From NCBI GenBank assembly GCA_030428835.1, contig JAUIEP010000014.1:1-55621 (forward strand): 55,621 nucleotides of DNA. Direction: 5' to 3'. Position 1 is the first letter of the stretch. Each line of letters begins with the position of its first letter. Made by a program: the position numbers and the translations under genes. Under the pieces are notes generated by a model. That model worked only from the letters and a program-made list of their open reading frames with translations. It was not told the origin of the DNA and made no database searches. Shown piece by piece: positions 27,501 to 35,416 of the stretch. Origin of the DNA: Gammaproteobacteria bacterium. Lineage in GTDB: Bacteria; Pseudomonadota; Gammaproteobacteria; Pseudomonadales; Halieaceae.

Positions 27501-30044
27501 GTGGACGCCGGCGGCAACGTCTTCAGTTTCGCCTACGATGACCTGAACCGCCTGATTACCACGACCTTCCCTGACGGTACCACATCGAGCACAAGCTATG
27601 ACGCGGTGGGCAATGTACTCACCCAAACCGATGCATTGGGCAAGGTTACGCGTTTCGCCTACGACGTAAACAATAACCTGCGGGAGGTCGAGCAGCCCGA
27701 TGGCGCCACCACGCGTTACACCTACGATAACGAGGACAACCTGTTGTCGCAGACGGACGCTTTGGGAAGAACTACGAGCTACACGTATAACGCCAATGGT
27801 CGACGCGTCTCGAAGACATATCCGAACGGTGCGACGGAGACGACCAGCTATGACGCGGCGGGTAGGGTAGCCACACGAACTGACCCCAATGGACTGACGA
27901 CGATATTCAGTTACGACGCCAGGGGGCGTGTTGTATCGAAGTCATTTGGGGACGGCACCAGCGAGACCTTTGCCTACACGGCGGGAGGCCAGGTCGCCAG
28001 CGCGACGAATGCCACCGGCAGCGTCAGCTACCAGTACGATGTCAATGAGCGCCTTACTCGCTTGACCAACGCCGATGGCAGCTTCGCGGAGTTTGACTAT
28101 GACCTGAACGGCAATCGAGTAGCGCTGGTGACAGGGCTCCCTGGCGGAGCCACCCGGACGACCGCATTCACCTACGATGTACTGAACCGACTGAGTACCG
28201 TGACAGACCCGGACGGGGGCGTGACCAGTCACACCTACGACACTATTGGCAACCTGGAAACAGTAACGTACCCCAACGGCGTACTTTCGACCTATAGCTA
28301 TGACGCCTTGAGCCGCCTTTCCAATTTGCGCCATTCCCGGTCCGGCACCACTTTGGCGGAGTACGCGTACCAGCTCAATGCGGTGGGCGACCGCACGCGA
28401 GTCGACCATCCCGACGGCTCGCGGGTGGTCTACGAGTATGACGAACGTCGTCGTCTTATCCGGGAACGTCATTCCGACAACTTCGGCCTGGACACCACCG
28501 ATATCAACTACAGTTATGACGCCGTCGGTAACCGCACCGGCACGGTTGATATCAATGGCACGTCAGTCGTCTACAGCTATGACAGTGCGGACCAGTTGTT
28601 GTCTGCAGGTAGTACTTCGTTCACCTACGACGACAACGGCAACCTGCAGAGCAAGTCGGCGGGCGCAGATGTGTCGAACTACATCTTCGATGCTGAGAAC
28701 CAGCTCACCATGGTTGAAACGCCCCAGGGCGACGTGGCGTTCGCCTACGATGCGACGGGCCAGCGAGTCAGTCGCTCGGCTCCGGCCGGAACGACCAACT
28801 TCCTGGTGGACCCGGGACATCTCACAGGTGTGTCGCAGTCTCTGGTGGACTACGACAGCAGCGGCCCCATCGCCGAATACACCTACGGGTACAGCCTTAT
28901 CAGCCAGGATCGATCGGGCCAGGATGCCTACTACCTCAGTGACGGCAGCCGCAATGTACGTTTGCTGACAAACGCTCTCGCCCTGGTCATCGATGACTAC
29001 GTCTACGATGCCTTCGGCAACCTTGTTGATTCGAACGGTGCAACCGTAAACCCCTACCTGTTTGCCGGAGACCGTTTCGGGGCAGAGGAGGGCCTGTTGT
29101 TCCTGCGGGCGCGCTACTACGACCCCGCCACTGGTCGCTTCATCAGTCGCGACCCCTTCGAGGGTGTGCTGCGAGACCCGGCGTCGTTGCACCGCTACCT
29201 CTACGCGAATGCCAACCCGATCAGCAATTATGACCCCACTGGTCAATACACCACCCTTGCGACCACTGTGGTCGCCAATGCGTTGATTTCAATAAGTATT
29301 TCTCTTATCGCGGACGGCGTCAGCGGCAATGTCACTTGGAAGGAGGCAGCCGTCAACGCGGTGATCGCTGGGGGGTTCGGTGCCATTGGCGGCGCGGCAG
29401 GTGCCGGGCTCGCGGCACAGGCGACGAAATCAATGACCTCGGCTGTTGCCAGTTCCGTGGCCAGGAAGGGCTTGTTGTCAATGGGCATTATTGTCGGCAA
29501 GGCTGCCGCTTCGACCCTGCTCTCCGCTGCTGAGAGTGGTTTCACGGACGCCATCGGGAGAACCAATGGCGCGCTCAATTCCTCCGCTTTGGCGCGTATC
29601 TTTTTCATCAACCTGGCGCTGGAGGCCGTGACGTTGGGGTTTGCTCCGCCGCTTGAGATAGAGCAGACCGTGACCAAGACGAGTACTGTGACGGCAACTG
29701 TAGGCAGTGAGATCTCCAACTCGAGCGTACAACAGGCACTCGGTCAATCGAAAAGGGCGGAAAATCTCTTCAAGCGTTTTGTTGATTCCGGTGAGGACGC
29801 TTTTACCTTCCTGAGCCGATGGGGTAAGGGCAAGAGCCCGAAGAATCTCGCCAACAGGGCGTTGGCGAACCTGGCGCCGAAGGAGGTGATTTTTACCCTG
29901 GAGGAACAGTCCGTAAATATCCTGCGCAAGTCTTTCCTGGGGGCCGGAAAAACCTTCCCCAGCTCGGATGCCTTCGATTATTTCGTGGATGCCATGAAGG
30001 GGGCGGTGATCAAAGTCACCGATGCCTCTCCATCTGCTAATTGA
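21525..30044 (+). CDS. Giant secreted RHS/YD-repeat protein with N-terminal dockerin-like module
   Basis: 2,839 residues. Order (approximate): signal peptide 1-21; dockerin-like pair of Ca-binding loops (H24-VDEDTDVDLID and DGDGDGDIDIHDV) to 76; two He_PIG/Ig-like domains 86-268; cadherin-like domain from 271, interrupted by an F5/8-like segment (347-492) and FG-GAP repeats (495-905), and resumed at DKFTYKASDSDLL near 942; a third He_PIG domain 971-1060; PASTA 1061-1128; MopE-type Ca-binding region 1129-1172; Big-like domain 1177-1255; RHS start near 1356; YD repeats about 1560-2390; RHS core end ARYYDPATGRFISRDPFEG near 2520-2546; a unique C-terminal tail 2572-2839 with glycine-rich hydrophobic stretches. 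The tail matches no toxin I know, and no immunity gene follows. Lower GC than its flanks suggests transfer. Confidence 0.88.
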   Translation: MRVSRALAILVLLCWGLPAIAQPCHVDEDTDVDLIDILFQFFTINQTVTGTEDPRDGDGDGDIDIHDVRYCVTQCTLSRCAIVPPNEAPSIVSSAVTTATENQVYSYAVIAIDPDNDALAYALDTAPAGMSIDTVSGLIQWLPSGAQGGSNDVAIRVEDGKGGFATQVFTVQVEVANGAPFFTSAPITSAAQGAPFAYDVDASDPDTDTLQYSLDSAPVGMGIDAATGLIEWTPASGQVGSNSVVVRVEDGRGGSAVQGFSINVAAIPVENRRPAAVDDHYSVVSGTTLTVAAPGVLDNDTDVDGDPLTAVLQAPPRNGDLTLNPDGSFGYVARHPDTPDGSRRFAVNENLSILAVPNFDPEFTDVTRGAPERSADGSLDTSWVGASATTDLYEQIFEYEGIAVREVRMFGNRQHSGFAEIAEGVVRLFNRAGVEVWNSGPIQFPAPNRDQTVLVDPVVEDVYRVQFEATAFEGTGFERLAFAEFQVFGDGFVQQLPMGLEWSWTGEGKDLPEYENVLQTPLVVDLNGDAYPEVVFAGTLRTGNTVNPGFLRAVDGRDGSEVFPTGQCVDASTTMAAGDIDGDGLPEIVASMTSRQGDTCVGNGAFGKGPRLIAFEHDGTYKWESENLDSQFVKWGGVTIADLDADGVPEILVDRQVLDNEGNHLWIGSETACRGCVPKAADIDLDGKLEVIMGWGVYEHDGTLKWPVVHTYSAIANFDEDPYAEIFVNQANAWILYEHDGTEKWRAFGGFGGGVPTVGDFDGDNEPEIGIATASEYRVLETDGSIKWRHRIFDGSSGVTGSSLFDFDNDGRMEVVQSDEEYFRIWDGATGNVRFRERVTSVTANEYPLVADIDADGEAEVVVPASFRIVEDTDELTGGVHVFGSTLGNFVRARPIWNQHAYAVTNVLEDGRIPANEKENWLLAGLNHYRVNAFLPEDESRFDKFTYKASDSDLLSDEASVFIDVTAPTAAPVITTEPVLFASVDRQYFYNAQALDPDAQPLTFSLPVAPAAMTIDAGTGLLEWVPQASDLGEHPVVVKVEDTDGLFSFQSFDLTVGQPVIVPNVVGETQSSAVTLLAAVDLNLGSVQFQNHPTITVGNIISQDPTQGQEADFQGRVNIVVSSGPGVLDTDDDGDGFTENQGDCSDTDDSIFPGANDIPGDGIDQDCDGSDATVPPAQILISPVSATVLTGELVDLAAIGIYPDNTSADVTGLVNWSTGGSVFSSAVPGVFNVMASIGAVTGSATVTVRAPVVGDATLPFAELATPAAGDRVTAPVDVIGTVSDDNFFKYTLAYARAGSSDFTVFAEGTSEVSGGVLGQLDPTLLINDQYVIRLTAFDAGGNSAFVEQSVVVDEDLKVGNFTLNFTDLAIPMSGIPITVTRTYDSRDKQKGDFGVGWRLDVQTLSISANRIQGTAWETVPAGLSTLQLVPTDVHTISLTLPNGRAELFDMAVNPSISGLGGSFGSVQVSYVPRSGTLGNLQIVGNDFVNVVGGPEEVVLVDDSNFTTFNPRRFRYIAADGSRVVLHTDNGVESVTDASGNTLTFSPSGIVHSAGKSVTFQRDGMGRITRLTDPMGNQQIYTYDANGDLVSHTDAEGLVTRYTYNFRHGLLSVTDPLDRVVSRSTYDDDGRLASITDASGRVIAFSHDVGARQEVITDPAGNVSVIEYDDSGNILRLTDALGGVNTFTYDVNGNPLTATNAAGETTTQTFDGRGNLLSRTNAAGETTTYTYNSQDRIATVTDPLGRVSSRTYDSAGRLVSETNALGIIAQSRTYDSAGNITSVTDANGNSVSHTYDAFGNRLSSTDARGNMTTTAYDANGNIVSEVDRRGFAVATTLDKNGRFTTKMDALGNMGMFDYNAAGVMARVEDALGNVTEQIVDANGRDLTFTDALGNQISKTYDILGNLESLTSFSGHTTSYEYDALSRRVRTVRPDSGAFETVYDAADRVTAETDARGNTTVFEYDLAGRNTRRIDALGNATTFAYDAVGNLVQQVDAGGNVFSFAYDDLNRLITTTFPDGTTSSTSYDAVGNVLTQTDALGKVTRFAYDVNNNLREVEQPDGATTRYTYDNEDNLLSQTDALGRTTSYTYNANGRRVSKTYPNGATETTSYDAAGRVATRTDPNGLTTIFSYDARGRVVSKSFGDGTSETFAYTAGGQVASATNATGSVSYQYDVNERLTRLTNADGSFAEFDYDLNGNRVALVTGLPGGATRTTAFTYDVLNRLSTVTDPDGGVTSHTYDTIGNLETVTYPNGVLSTYSYDALSRLSNLRHSRSGTTLAEYAYQLNAVGDRTRVDHPDGSRVVYEYDERRRLIRERHSDNFGLDTTDINYSYDAVGNRTGTVDINGTSVVYSYDSADQLLSAGSTSFTYDDNGNLQSKSAGADVSNYIFDAENQLTMVETPQGDVAFAYDATGQRVSRSAPAGTTNFLVDPGHLTGVSQSLVDYDSSGPIAEYTYGYSLISQDRSGQDAYYLSDGSRNVRLLTNALALVIDDYVYDAFGNLVDSNGATVNPYLFAGDRFGAEEGLLFLRARYYDPATGRFISRDPFEGVLRDPASLHRYLYANANPISNYDPTGQYTTLATTVVANALISISISLIADGVSGNVTWKEAAVNAVIAGGFGAIGGAAGAGLAAQATKSMTSAVASSVARKGLLSMGIIVGKAAASTLLSAAESGFTDAIGRTNGALNSSALARIFFINLALEAVTLGFAPPLEIEQTVTKTSTVTATVGSEISNSSVQQALGQSKRAENLFKRFVDSGEDAFTFLSRWGKGKSPKNLANRALANLAPKEVIFTLEEQSVNILRKSFLGAGKTFPSSDAFDYFVDAMKGAVIKVTDASPSAN

Positions 30045-30267
30045 TTGTGTGGGCGAGTGGTTCGGGAGGTGGCCGGGCAGGGGCTGTCGCTATTTCAGAC
30101 CTCGGTGAGCCTGCCCCGGGGGCGCGACCCGCATTGCGCAAATTTAACCTGCGTTAAGGCTGCACCGGCAGCATTCATCTGGACCCTGCAGGGCAATTCC
30201 CCTATAACACGGGTCAAAGTTGACGCCGACTACACCGCCGCTTACGCGGCCAGGGGTTTGAATCGCC
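30045..30267. other. Intergenic region after the RHS gene
   Basis: About 220 bases without a convincing gene; in particular no small immunity-like frame. An imperfect GC hairpin (left arm near 30073, right arm near 30111-30120) may end the RHS transcript. Confidence 0.4.
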
Positions 30268-32202
30268 ATGAAGGGTCTTGTTCGTTTACTCATCCTCGCC
30301 GCCTGCGCTGTTTGCCTGCCGCTGCAGGCTGCTGTGCAAAAGGTGGACAACTTCGTCCTGCTGGACCATACCGGCGCCGCCCAGGAGTTGTTCTATGACC
30401 GGGACGCCCGGGCCATCGTCCTGATCGTGCAGGGCAACGGCTGCCAGATCATTCGCTCCCTCACCCCCGATTTCCAGGCCCTGCAGAAAGACTACGCGAA
30501 GAAGGGCGTGCGCATGTTCATGCTCAACTCGAACCTGCAGGACACGCGCGCCGCCATTGCCGCCGAGGCGCGGGAATGGGGAATCGACATGCCGATCCTG
30601 CACGACACCGCGCAGGTCATCGGCCGCTCGCTCAACCTCACGCGCACCGGCGAGGTCATCGTGATCGAGCCGAAGAGCCGTGAGATCGTCTACCGCGGCG
30701 CCCTGAACGACCGGGTGGATTACGAGCGCCAGAAGAAGGGCGCGAGCAACACGTACGTGCGCGATGTTCTCGACGACCTGGTAAAGGGCAGGGCGGTCGC
30801 CTACAGCGAGGTGAACGGCCCCGGCTGCCTGATCAATTTCCCCGAGCAGGACGGCGCAGCGCTCTCCTACGCCGACGACATCGTGCCGATCCTCACGGCC
30901 AACTGCACCGGCTGCCACTCCGAGGGCGGCATCGCACCGTGGGCCATGACCGACTACAACATGATCCGCGGCTTCGCGCCCATGATCCGCGAGGTGCTGC
31001 GCACGAAGCGGATGCCGCCGTGGCACGCCGATCCGGAGATCGGCCAGTTCACCGGCAACCACGGCCTGCCCGACGAGGACCTGGCCACGCTGCTGGCCTG
31101 GATCGAGGCCGGCGCACCGCGCGGCGAGGGCGATGACCCGTTGCTGTCGTTGCAAGTCGACAAACCCGTGTGGGCCATGGGCGAGCCGGACCTGATACTG
31201 GAACTGCCCGCGTTCGAGGTGCCCGCCTCCGGTGAGGTGGACTATGTCTACCCGCTGGTGGCCAACCCGCTGGATCACGGCGTGTGGATCGTCGCCGGCA
31301 CCATCATCCCGGGCGACACCAAAGCCGTGCACCATGTGCTCGTGGGTTCGATGGACGAGAAGCCCCCCGAGCACGACGAGGGTGAGGTATTCGACAACTA
31401 CATCATGGGGTACGCCCCCGGTAACGAGTCGGGCCTCATGCCCGAAGGCACCGGTGTCTACGTGCCCGCCGGTGGCTACTTCGCCTTCCAGATGCACTAC
31501 ACCCCCTATGGGCGCGAGTCCGTGGATGTGACGAAGGCCGGTTTCTACATCGCGGACGAACCGCCCGGCAACTTCCTGCGCCAGACCGTGGTGGTCAACC
31601 CCGATATCTCGATCGAGCCACGCAGCGCCGATCACGAGGAAACGGCCTACTTCGAGTTTTACGACGACGCCACCATCTATTGGCTCGTCCCGCACGCGCA
31701 CTACCGCGGCAAGGCGGGCAGCTTCGAGTTGCAGTACCCCGACGGTCGCAACGAGGTGGTGCTCTCGGTGCCCAACTACGATTTCAACTGGCAGCGCACC
31801 TACGAGTTCGAGGAACCGATCAAGGTACCGGCGGGCACGCGTATTGTGCACCGCATGACCTACGATAACTCCAGCAATAACCCGGGCAACCCGGATCCGG
31901 ATCGCAAGGTGCCCTGGGGTTTGCAGTCCTGGGACGAAATGCTCTACGGCTCGGTGTCCTTCTCCTGGGACAACGAGCGCTCGGACGCGCCGCTGCACGA
32001 CGAGCGCACCGCCGACATCGCGCAGTGGATGGGTTTCATGGACGAGGACATGGACGGCCTGGTGCAGCGCGGCGAGCTGCCGTTCAAACTGCGCATGGGC
32101 CTGCTGTTCTCCTTCGGCGACCTCGACGGCGATGGCGACGGCGGGCTCAACCTGCAGGAGATGGTCGACATGCTCGACCACCTGCGCAGCAAGCGCAGCT
32201 AG
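30268..32202 (+). CDS. Multidomain redox protein: redoxin, cytochrome c, copper monooxygenase-like, EF-hands
   Basis: 644 residues, exported (signal peptide 1-21). Residues about 23-185 form a thioredoxin/peroxiredoxin-like domain with a single Cys in NGCQIIRS (C59). A heme-c site CTGCH is at 213-217 followed by MPPWHAD, as in planctomycete-type cytochromes. The rest resembles the copper type II ascorbate-dependent (PHM-like) monooxygenase fold: VHHVLVG near 354, MHYTPYG near 409 and PHAHYRG near 475 offer histidine and methionine copper ligands. Two EF-hand loops (DEDMDGLVQRGEL, DLDGDGDGGLNLQEM) close the protein. It probably performs periplasmic copper-dependent oxidation fed by its own heme; the substrate is unknown. 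Confidence 0.8.
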   Translation: MKGLVRLLILAACAVCLPLQAAVQKVDNFVLLDHTGAAQELFYDRDARAIVLIVQGNGCQIIRSLTPDFQALQKDYAKKGVRMFMLNSNLQDTRAAIAAEAREWGIDMPILHDTAQVIGRSLNLTRTGEVIVIEPKSREIVYRGALNDRVDYERQKKGASNTYVRDVLDDLVKGRAVAYSEVNGPGCLINFPEQDGAALSYADDIVPILTANCTGCHSEGGIAPWAMTDYNMIRGFAPMIREVLRTKRMPPWHADPEIGQFTGNHGLPDEDLATLLAWIEAGAPRGEGDDPLLSLQVDKPVWAMGEPDLILELPAFEVPASGEVDYVYPLVANPLDHGVWIVAGTIIPGDTKAVHHVLVGSMDEKPPEHDEGEVFDNYIMGYAPGNESGLMPEGTGVYVPAGGYFAFQMHYTPYGRESVDVTKAGFYIADEPPGNFLRQTVVVNPDISIEPRSADHEETAYFEFYDDATIYWLVPHAHYRGKAGSFELQYPDGRNEVVLSVPNYDFNWQRTYEFEEPIKVPAGTRIVHRMTYDNSSNNPGNPDPDRKVPWGLQSWDEMLYGSVSFSWDNERSDAPLHDERTADIAQWMGFMDEDMDGLVQRGELPFKLRMGLLFSFGDLDGDGDGGLNLQEMVDMLDHLRSKRS

Positions 32203-32220
32203 GGCGACACTCTCTCACGA

Positions 32221-32242
32221 CGGGCGGCCTTTCCGCCGCCCG
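32221..32242. terminator. Stem-loop between convergent genes
   Basis: Perfect 8-base GC stem CGGGCGGC (32221-32228) and GCCGCCCG (32235-32242) with a 6-base loop, lying between the convergent redox-fusion and RND genes. No strong T-run on either side. Confidence 0.45.
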
Positions 32243-32280
32243 GTTACACGGGCATTGCGCCACCCGGGCGCGGTGGGCAT

Positions 32281-35200
32281 TCAGGCCTCGCGCGACGCGC
32301 GGAACTTAAGCACCAGGACGGTCAGCGCCGGCAGCATGGTCAGCGTGACCAGCGCCGCCCCCACGATACCGAACATCACGATCACGCCGACTCCGCGATA
32401 CAGCTCGGTACCGGCGCCGGGGATGAACACCAGTGGCGCGAGCCCGAACAGCGTGGTGATCGTGGACATGGCGATCGGGCGCAGTCGCACTTCCACCGCC
32501 TCGCGTACCGCGGCCAGTGGCGCCATGGCCTGTTCCTTTACGTTCTGCACCGCGCGGTGCACCACGAGAATCGGGTTGTTCACCACGGTACCCATCAGGA
32601 TGAGGAAGCCGAGCATCGAGATCATGTCGAAGGGCTGCACGATCTTGCTGAAACCCGCGAGCGGCAGGAGCGCGCCCACGCCGTTCAGTGTCGCCAGCCC
32701 CACGAGTCCGCCGGCGATGCCGATCGGTATGCACGTCATGATCAGCAGCGGGTAACCCCAGTGATTGAAGATCGCCACCATGAGCAGGTAGATGACCAGC
32801 AGGGCAACGAGGTAGTTGCTGGCGAGCGCGTCGCGCGTGGCATCGAGTTGATCGGCCGCACCCGAGATCACGACGTCGATACGCGAGGGAATCTCGCCGC
32901 GCTCGCGCAGGTAGCCGACCAGTTCGTGGCGGACTTTCTCCACGCCCGTTTCCAGGGGCACGGAACGCGGCGGGATGATGTTCAGGGTGACCGTGCGCCG
33001 CCCGTTGACCCGGCGCACCGAGCTGGTGTCCACCGTCTCGACGACGTCCACCAGCGCGCCCAGCGGCAGGATGTCGCCCGCCGGGGTATAGACGGGTAGC
33101 TGCGGGAGGTCCTCCAGCGCGACGTCGCGACCCGCCTCGCTGTAGAGGTAGATGTCGATCTTGTCGTCGTCGAGGAAGAACTCGTCGACGTAGCCGCCGT
33201 CCGTGAGGGCCGCCACCATGAAGCCGAGCTCCTCGGCGGACAGGCCGAGCTCGGCGGCGCGCTCCCACCGCGGGTGCACCTGCAGGAGGGGCTGGGCCAG
33301 CGCCAGCGACCCCGGCTGGCTCTGGATGCGCGGATTATCGAAGATCTCGCCGGCGCGGCGGTACGCGGCCTGGGCCGCCGCGTAGATCTCGCCGAGATCC
33401 GCGCCGGCGATGTCGAGGTTGATACTGCGGGTGCCGCCCTGGTTGCTGGAGATGATCGAGCCACGTGTCGTAAAGGCGCGCATGCCCGGGTACTCGCGAT
33501 ACTTGGCGGACAGCGCGTCCATCAGCGCCTCCACATCCCCGGGGTCCACGGGCTCCGCGATCACCCGCAGCGTCTCCGGTCGCACGCGCATGTTGTAGTA
33601 GAGAATGGGCGGCATGTCCGTGTCGCCGCTCGCGAAAGCGGCGCGGTCCGCGCGCACGTGTGGCTGCAGGTAGGCCTGCAGCTCGGTCGCGATCTCCTGC
33701 ATGGCCGCCAGGTTGTAGCCGGGCGGTGCGGTCATGCTGGCGAAAATCTTGGGCTCCTCGCCCTCTGGCAGGTACTCCGCCGGGGGTGTGAGCAGCCATA
33801 TCACCGCGATGCTCAGCGCCGTCACACCCCCGATGCTCACCGCGCGGTTGCGCGGTGTGGACAGGATGCTGCCCACCGCCCCGAGCGTGGCGGCGCGGAT
33901 ACCGCCGCCGCCCGCGTCCGCGCGGTCGCGGAAATCGAGGCGCGCCGCCGCCGTCGGCAACACCGAGACCGCGACGACCAGTGAGGCCAGGATCGCCGCC
34001 GAGATGGCGATGGCGACATCGGAGTACAGTTGCCCGGCCTCCTGCTCGACGAACGCGACCGGCACGAACACCAGTACGGTGGTCATCGTGGACGCGAACA
34101 CGGCCGGCCAGACCTGGCGCACCCCGCGCGCGGCGGCGTCGAAGCGGCTCGCGCCCCGGCGCCGCTCCAGTTCGATGCTCTCCAGCACCACGATGCTGTT
34201 GTCCAGGGTCATGCCGATGGCGAACGCGATCCCGGCCAGCGAAATCACGTTGATGGTGCGCCCGAACAGCAACAGGCCGAGGAACGCGATGATGACGCAG
34301 ACCGGTATGCCCATCACGCCGACCAGCGTCGCCCGCGCCGAGCGCAGGAACACGAACATCACGAGGGACGCGAGGAGCGCGCCGAGGGCGAGGTTCTGCC
34401 ACACGTTGCGCAGTGATTCCTCCACGTAGACGACATCGTCGGCGAACCGGGTGATGCGCAGGCCGGCCGGCTCGAGGACTTCCGCATTCAGGGACTCCAG
34501 TTCCGCCATGACATTGCGCTTGATGTCGATCACGTTGGAGCCGGGCTGCCTGCGCAGCATCATGAAGATGTCGCGTGAGCCGTTCAGCGCCGTGAGGTTG
34601 CTCTCCTCGAAGTGGTCCAGGCGCACGGTGGCCACGTCACCCAGCCGTATGACGGAGTCGCCGCGCCGCGCCAGCACCAGCTCGGACAGTTGTTCGAGGT
34701 TGTCAAAGCGCCCCACGGTGCGCAGCAGGTACTGCCGCTTGCCGGCGTTGACCGTGCCCCCGGAACGGTCCCGGTTGCGGCTGCGCAGCGACTCGCGCAC
34801 GTCGAGCAGCGACAGCCCGCGCTGCGCCAGGCGCGCCGGGTCCACCAGTATCTGCACCTGTCGCTCCACGCCGCCGAAAGCGCCCACCTCCGAGATACCG
34901 GGCACGCTGCCGAGCCGTGTTTTCACGGTGTCCTCGACAAAATCCTGCGCCAGGCCCATGTCGATCTGGCGCGGGTTTCCCGGCAGCGGCGCGACGCTCA
35001 TGAACATGAACGCGTTGCTGGAGAACGAGTTGGCGTAGATGCGCGGTTCGTCCACCGCCTCGGGATAGGAGGGCACCTGGCTGAGTGCGTTGTTGACGCG
35101 TATCAGCATCTGGGTGATGTCGGTGCCGAGCGGAAACTCCAGCTCGATCTCCGCGCTGCTGTTGGATGCGGTCGCGTTGATGCGCGACAGGTTGGGCAGG

Positions 35201-35415
35201 TTGCGCAGGTAGTCTTCCTGCTCGATCAGGATCTCCTTCTCCACGTCCTGCGGTGTGGCGCCGGGCCAGTTCGTGCGCACGCTGATGGCGCGAACATCGA
35301 GGTCGGGAATCATCTGTACCGGTATGCGCAGGGCGGCGGCGGCACCCAGCACGCAGAGAATCAGGGTGGCGACCGTGACCAGGGTGGGGTGTGCTATCAG
35401 TTTCTCGAACACCAC
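32281..35415 (-). CDS. RND efflux pump, inner-membrane transporter (AcrB/HAE-1 type)
   Basis: 1,044 residues, the normal length. It has the RND start (FEKLIAHPTLVTVATLILCV), porter domains (WPGATPQDVE) and two sets of membrane helices. The TM4 proton-relay pair reads D405-N406 (AcrB D407-D408), and the TM10 AcrB K940 position is N946 (VVNNPILVV), so the relay is simplified. GTG 35415 lies 1 base after the membrane fusion gene stop, with GGAG upstream; the two are co-transcribed. No TolC-type outer membrane gene is in the window. It probably exports hydrophobic or toxic compounds by proton antiport. Confidence 0.92.
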   Translation of the reverse strand: MVFEKLIAHPTLVTVATLILCVLGAAAALRIPVQMIPDLDVRAISVRTNWPGATPQDVEKEILIEQEDYLRNLPNLSRINATASNSSAEIELEFPLGTDITQMLIRVNNALSQVPSYPEAVDEPRIYANSFSSNAFMFMSVAPLPGNPRQIDMGLAQDFVEDTVKTRLGSVPGISEVGAFGGVERQVQILVDPARLAQRGLSLLDVRESLRSRNRDRSGGTVNAGKRQYLLRTVGRFDNLEQLSELVLARRGDSVIRLGDVATVRLDHFEESNLTALNGSRDIFMMLRRQPGSNVIDIKRNVMAELESLNAEVLEPAGLRITRFADDVVYVEESLRNVWQNLALGALLASLVMFVFLRSARATLVGVMGIPVCVIIAFLGLLLFGRTINVISLAGIAFAIGMTLDNSIVVLESIELERRRGASRFDAAARGVRQVWPAVFASTMTTVLVFVPVAFVEQEAGQLYSDVAIAISAAILASLVVAVSVLPTAAARLDFRDRADAGGGGIRAATLGAVGSILSTPRNRAVSIGGVTALSIAVIWLLTPPAEYLPEGEEPKIFASMTAPPGYNLAAMQEIATELQAYLQPHVRADRAAFASGDTDMPPILYYNMRVRPETLRVIAEPVDPGDVEALMDALSAKYREYPGMRAFTTRGSIISSNQGGTRSINLDIAGADLGEIYAAAQAAYRRAGEIFDNPRIQSQPGSLALAQPLLQVHPRWERAAELGLSAEELGFMVAALTDGGYVDEFFLDDDKIDIYLYSEAGRDVALEDLPQLPVYTPAGDILPLGALVDVVETVDTSSVRRVNGRRTVTLNIIPPRSVPLETGVEKVRHELVGYLRERGEIPSRIDVVISGAADQLDATRDALASNYLVALLVIYLLMVAIFNHWGYPLLIMTCIPIGIAGGLVGLATLNGVGALLPLAGFSKIVQPFDMISMLGFLILMGTVVNNPILVVHRAVQNVKEQAMAPLAAVREAVEVRLRPIAMSTITTLFGLAPLVFIPGAGTELYRGVGVIVMFGIVGAALVTLTMLPALTVLVLKFRASREA

Positions 35416-35416
35416 C

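Noticed and set aside
26200-28700. Regularly repeated short DNA words that could suggest a repeat array or CRISPR
   Set aside because: They are the coding repeats of YD motifs (about 20-residue period) in one uninterrupted frame; units are not identical and there are no unique spacers.
30045-30267. A possible immunity gene downstream of the RHS protein
   Set aside because: The only plus frame of size is short, without a ribosome site, and overlaps the next gene's start in another frame.
30286-32181. A 631-codon minus-strand frame opposite the redox fusion
   Set aside because: Val/His/Ala-rich shadow without motifs.
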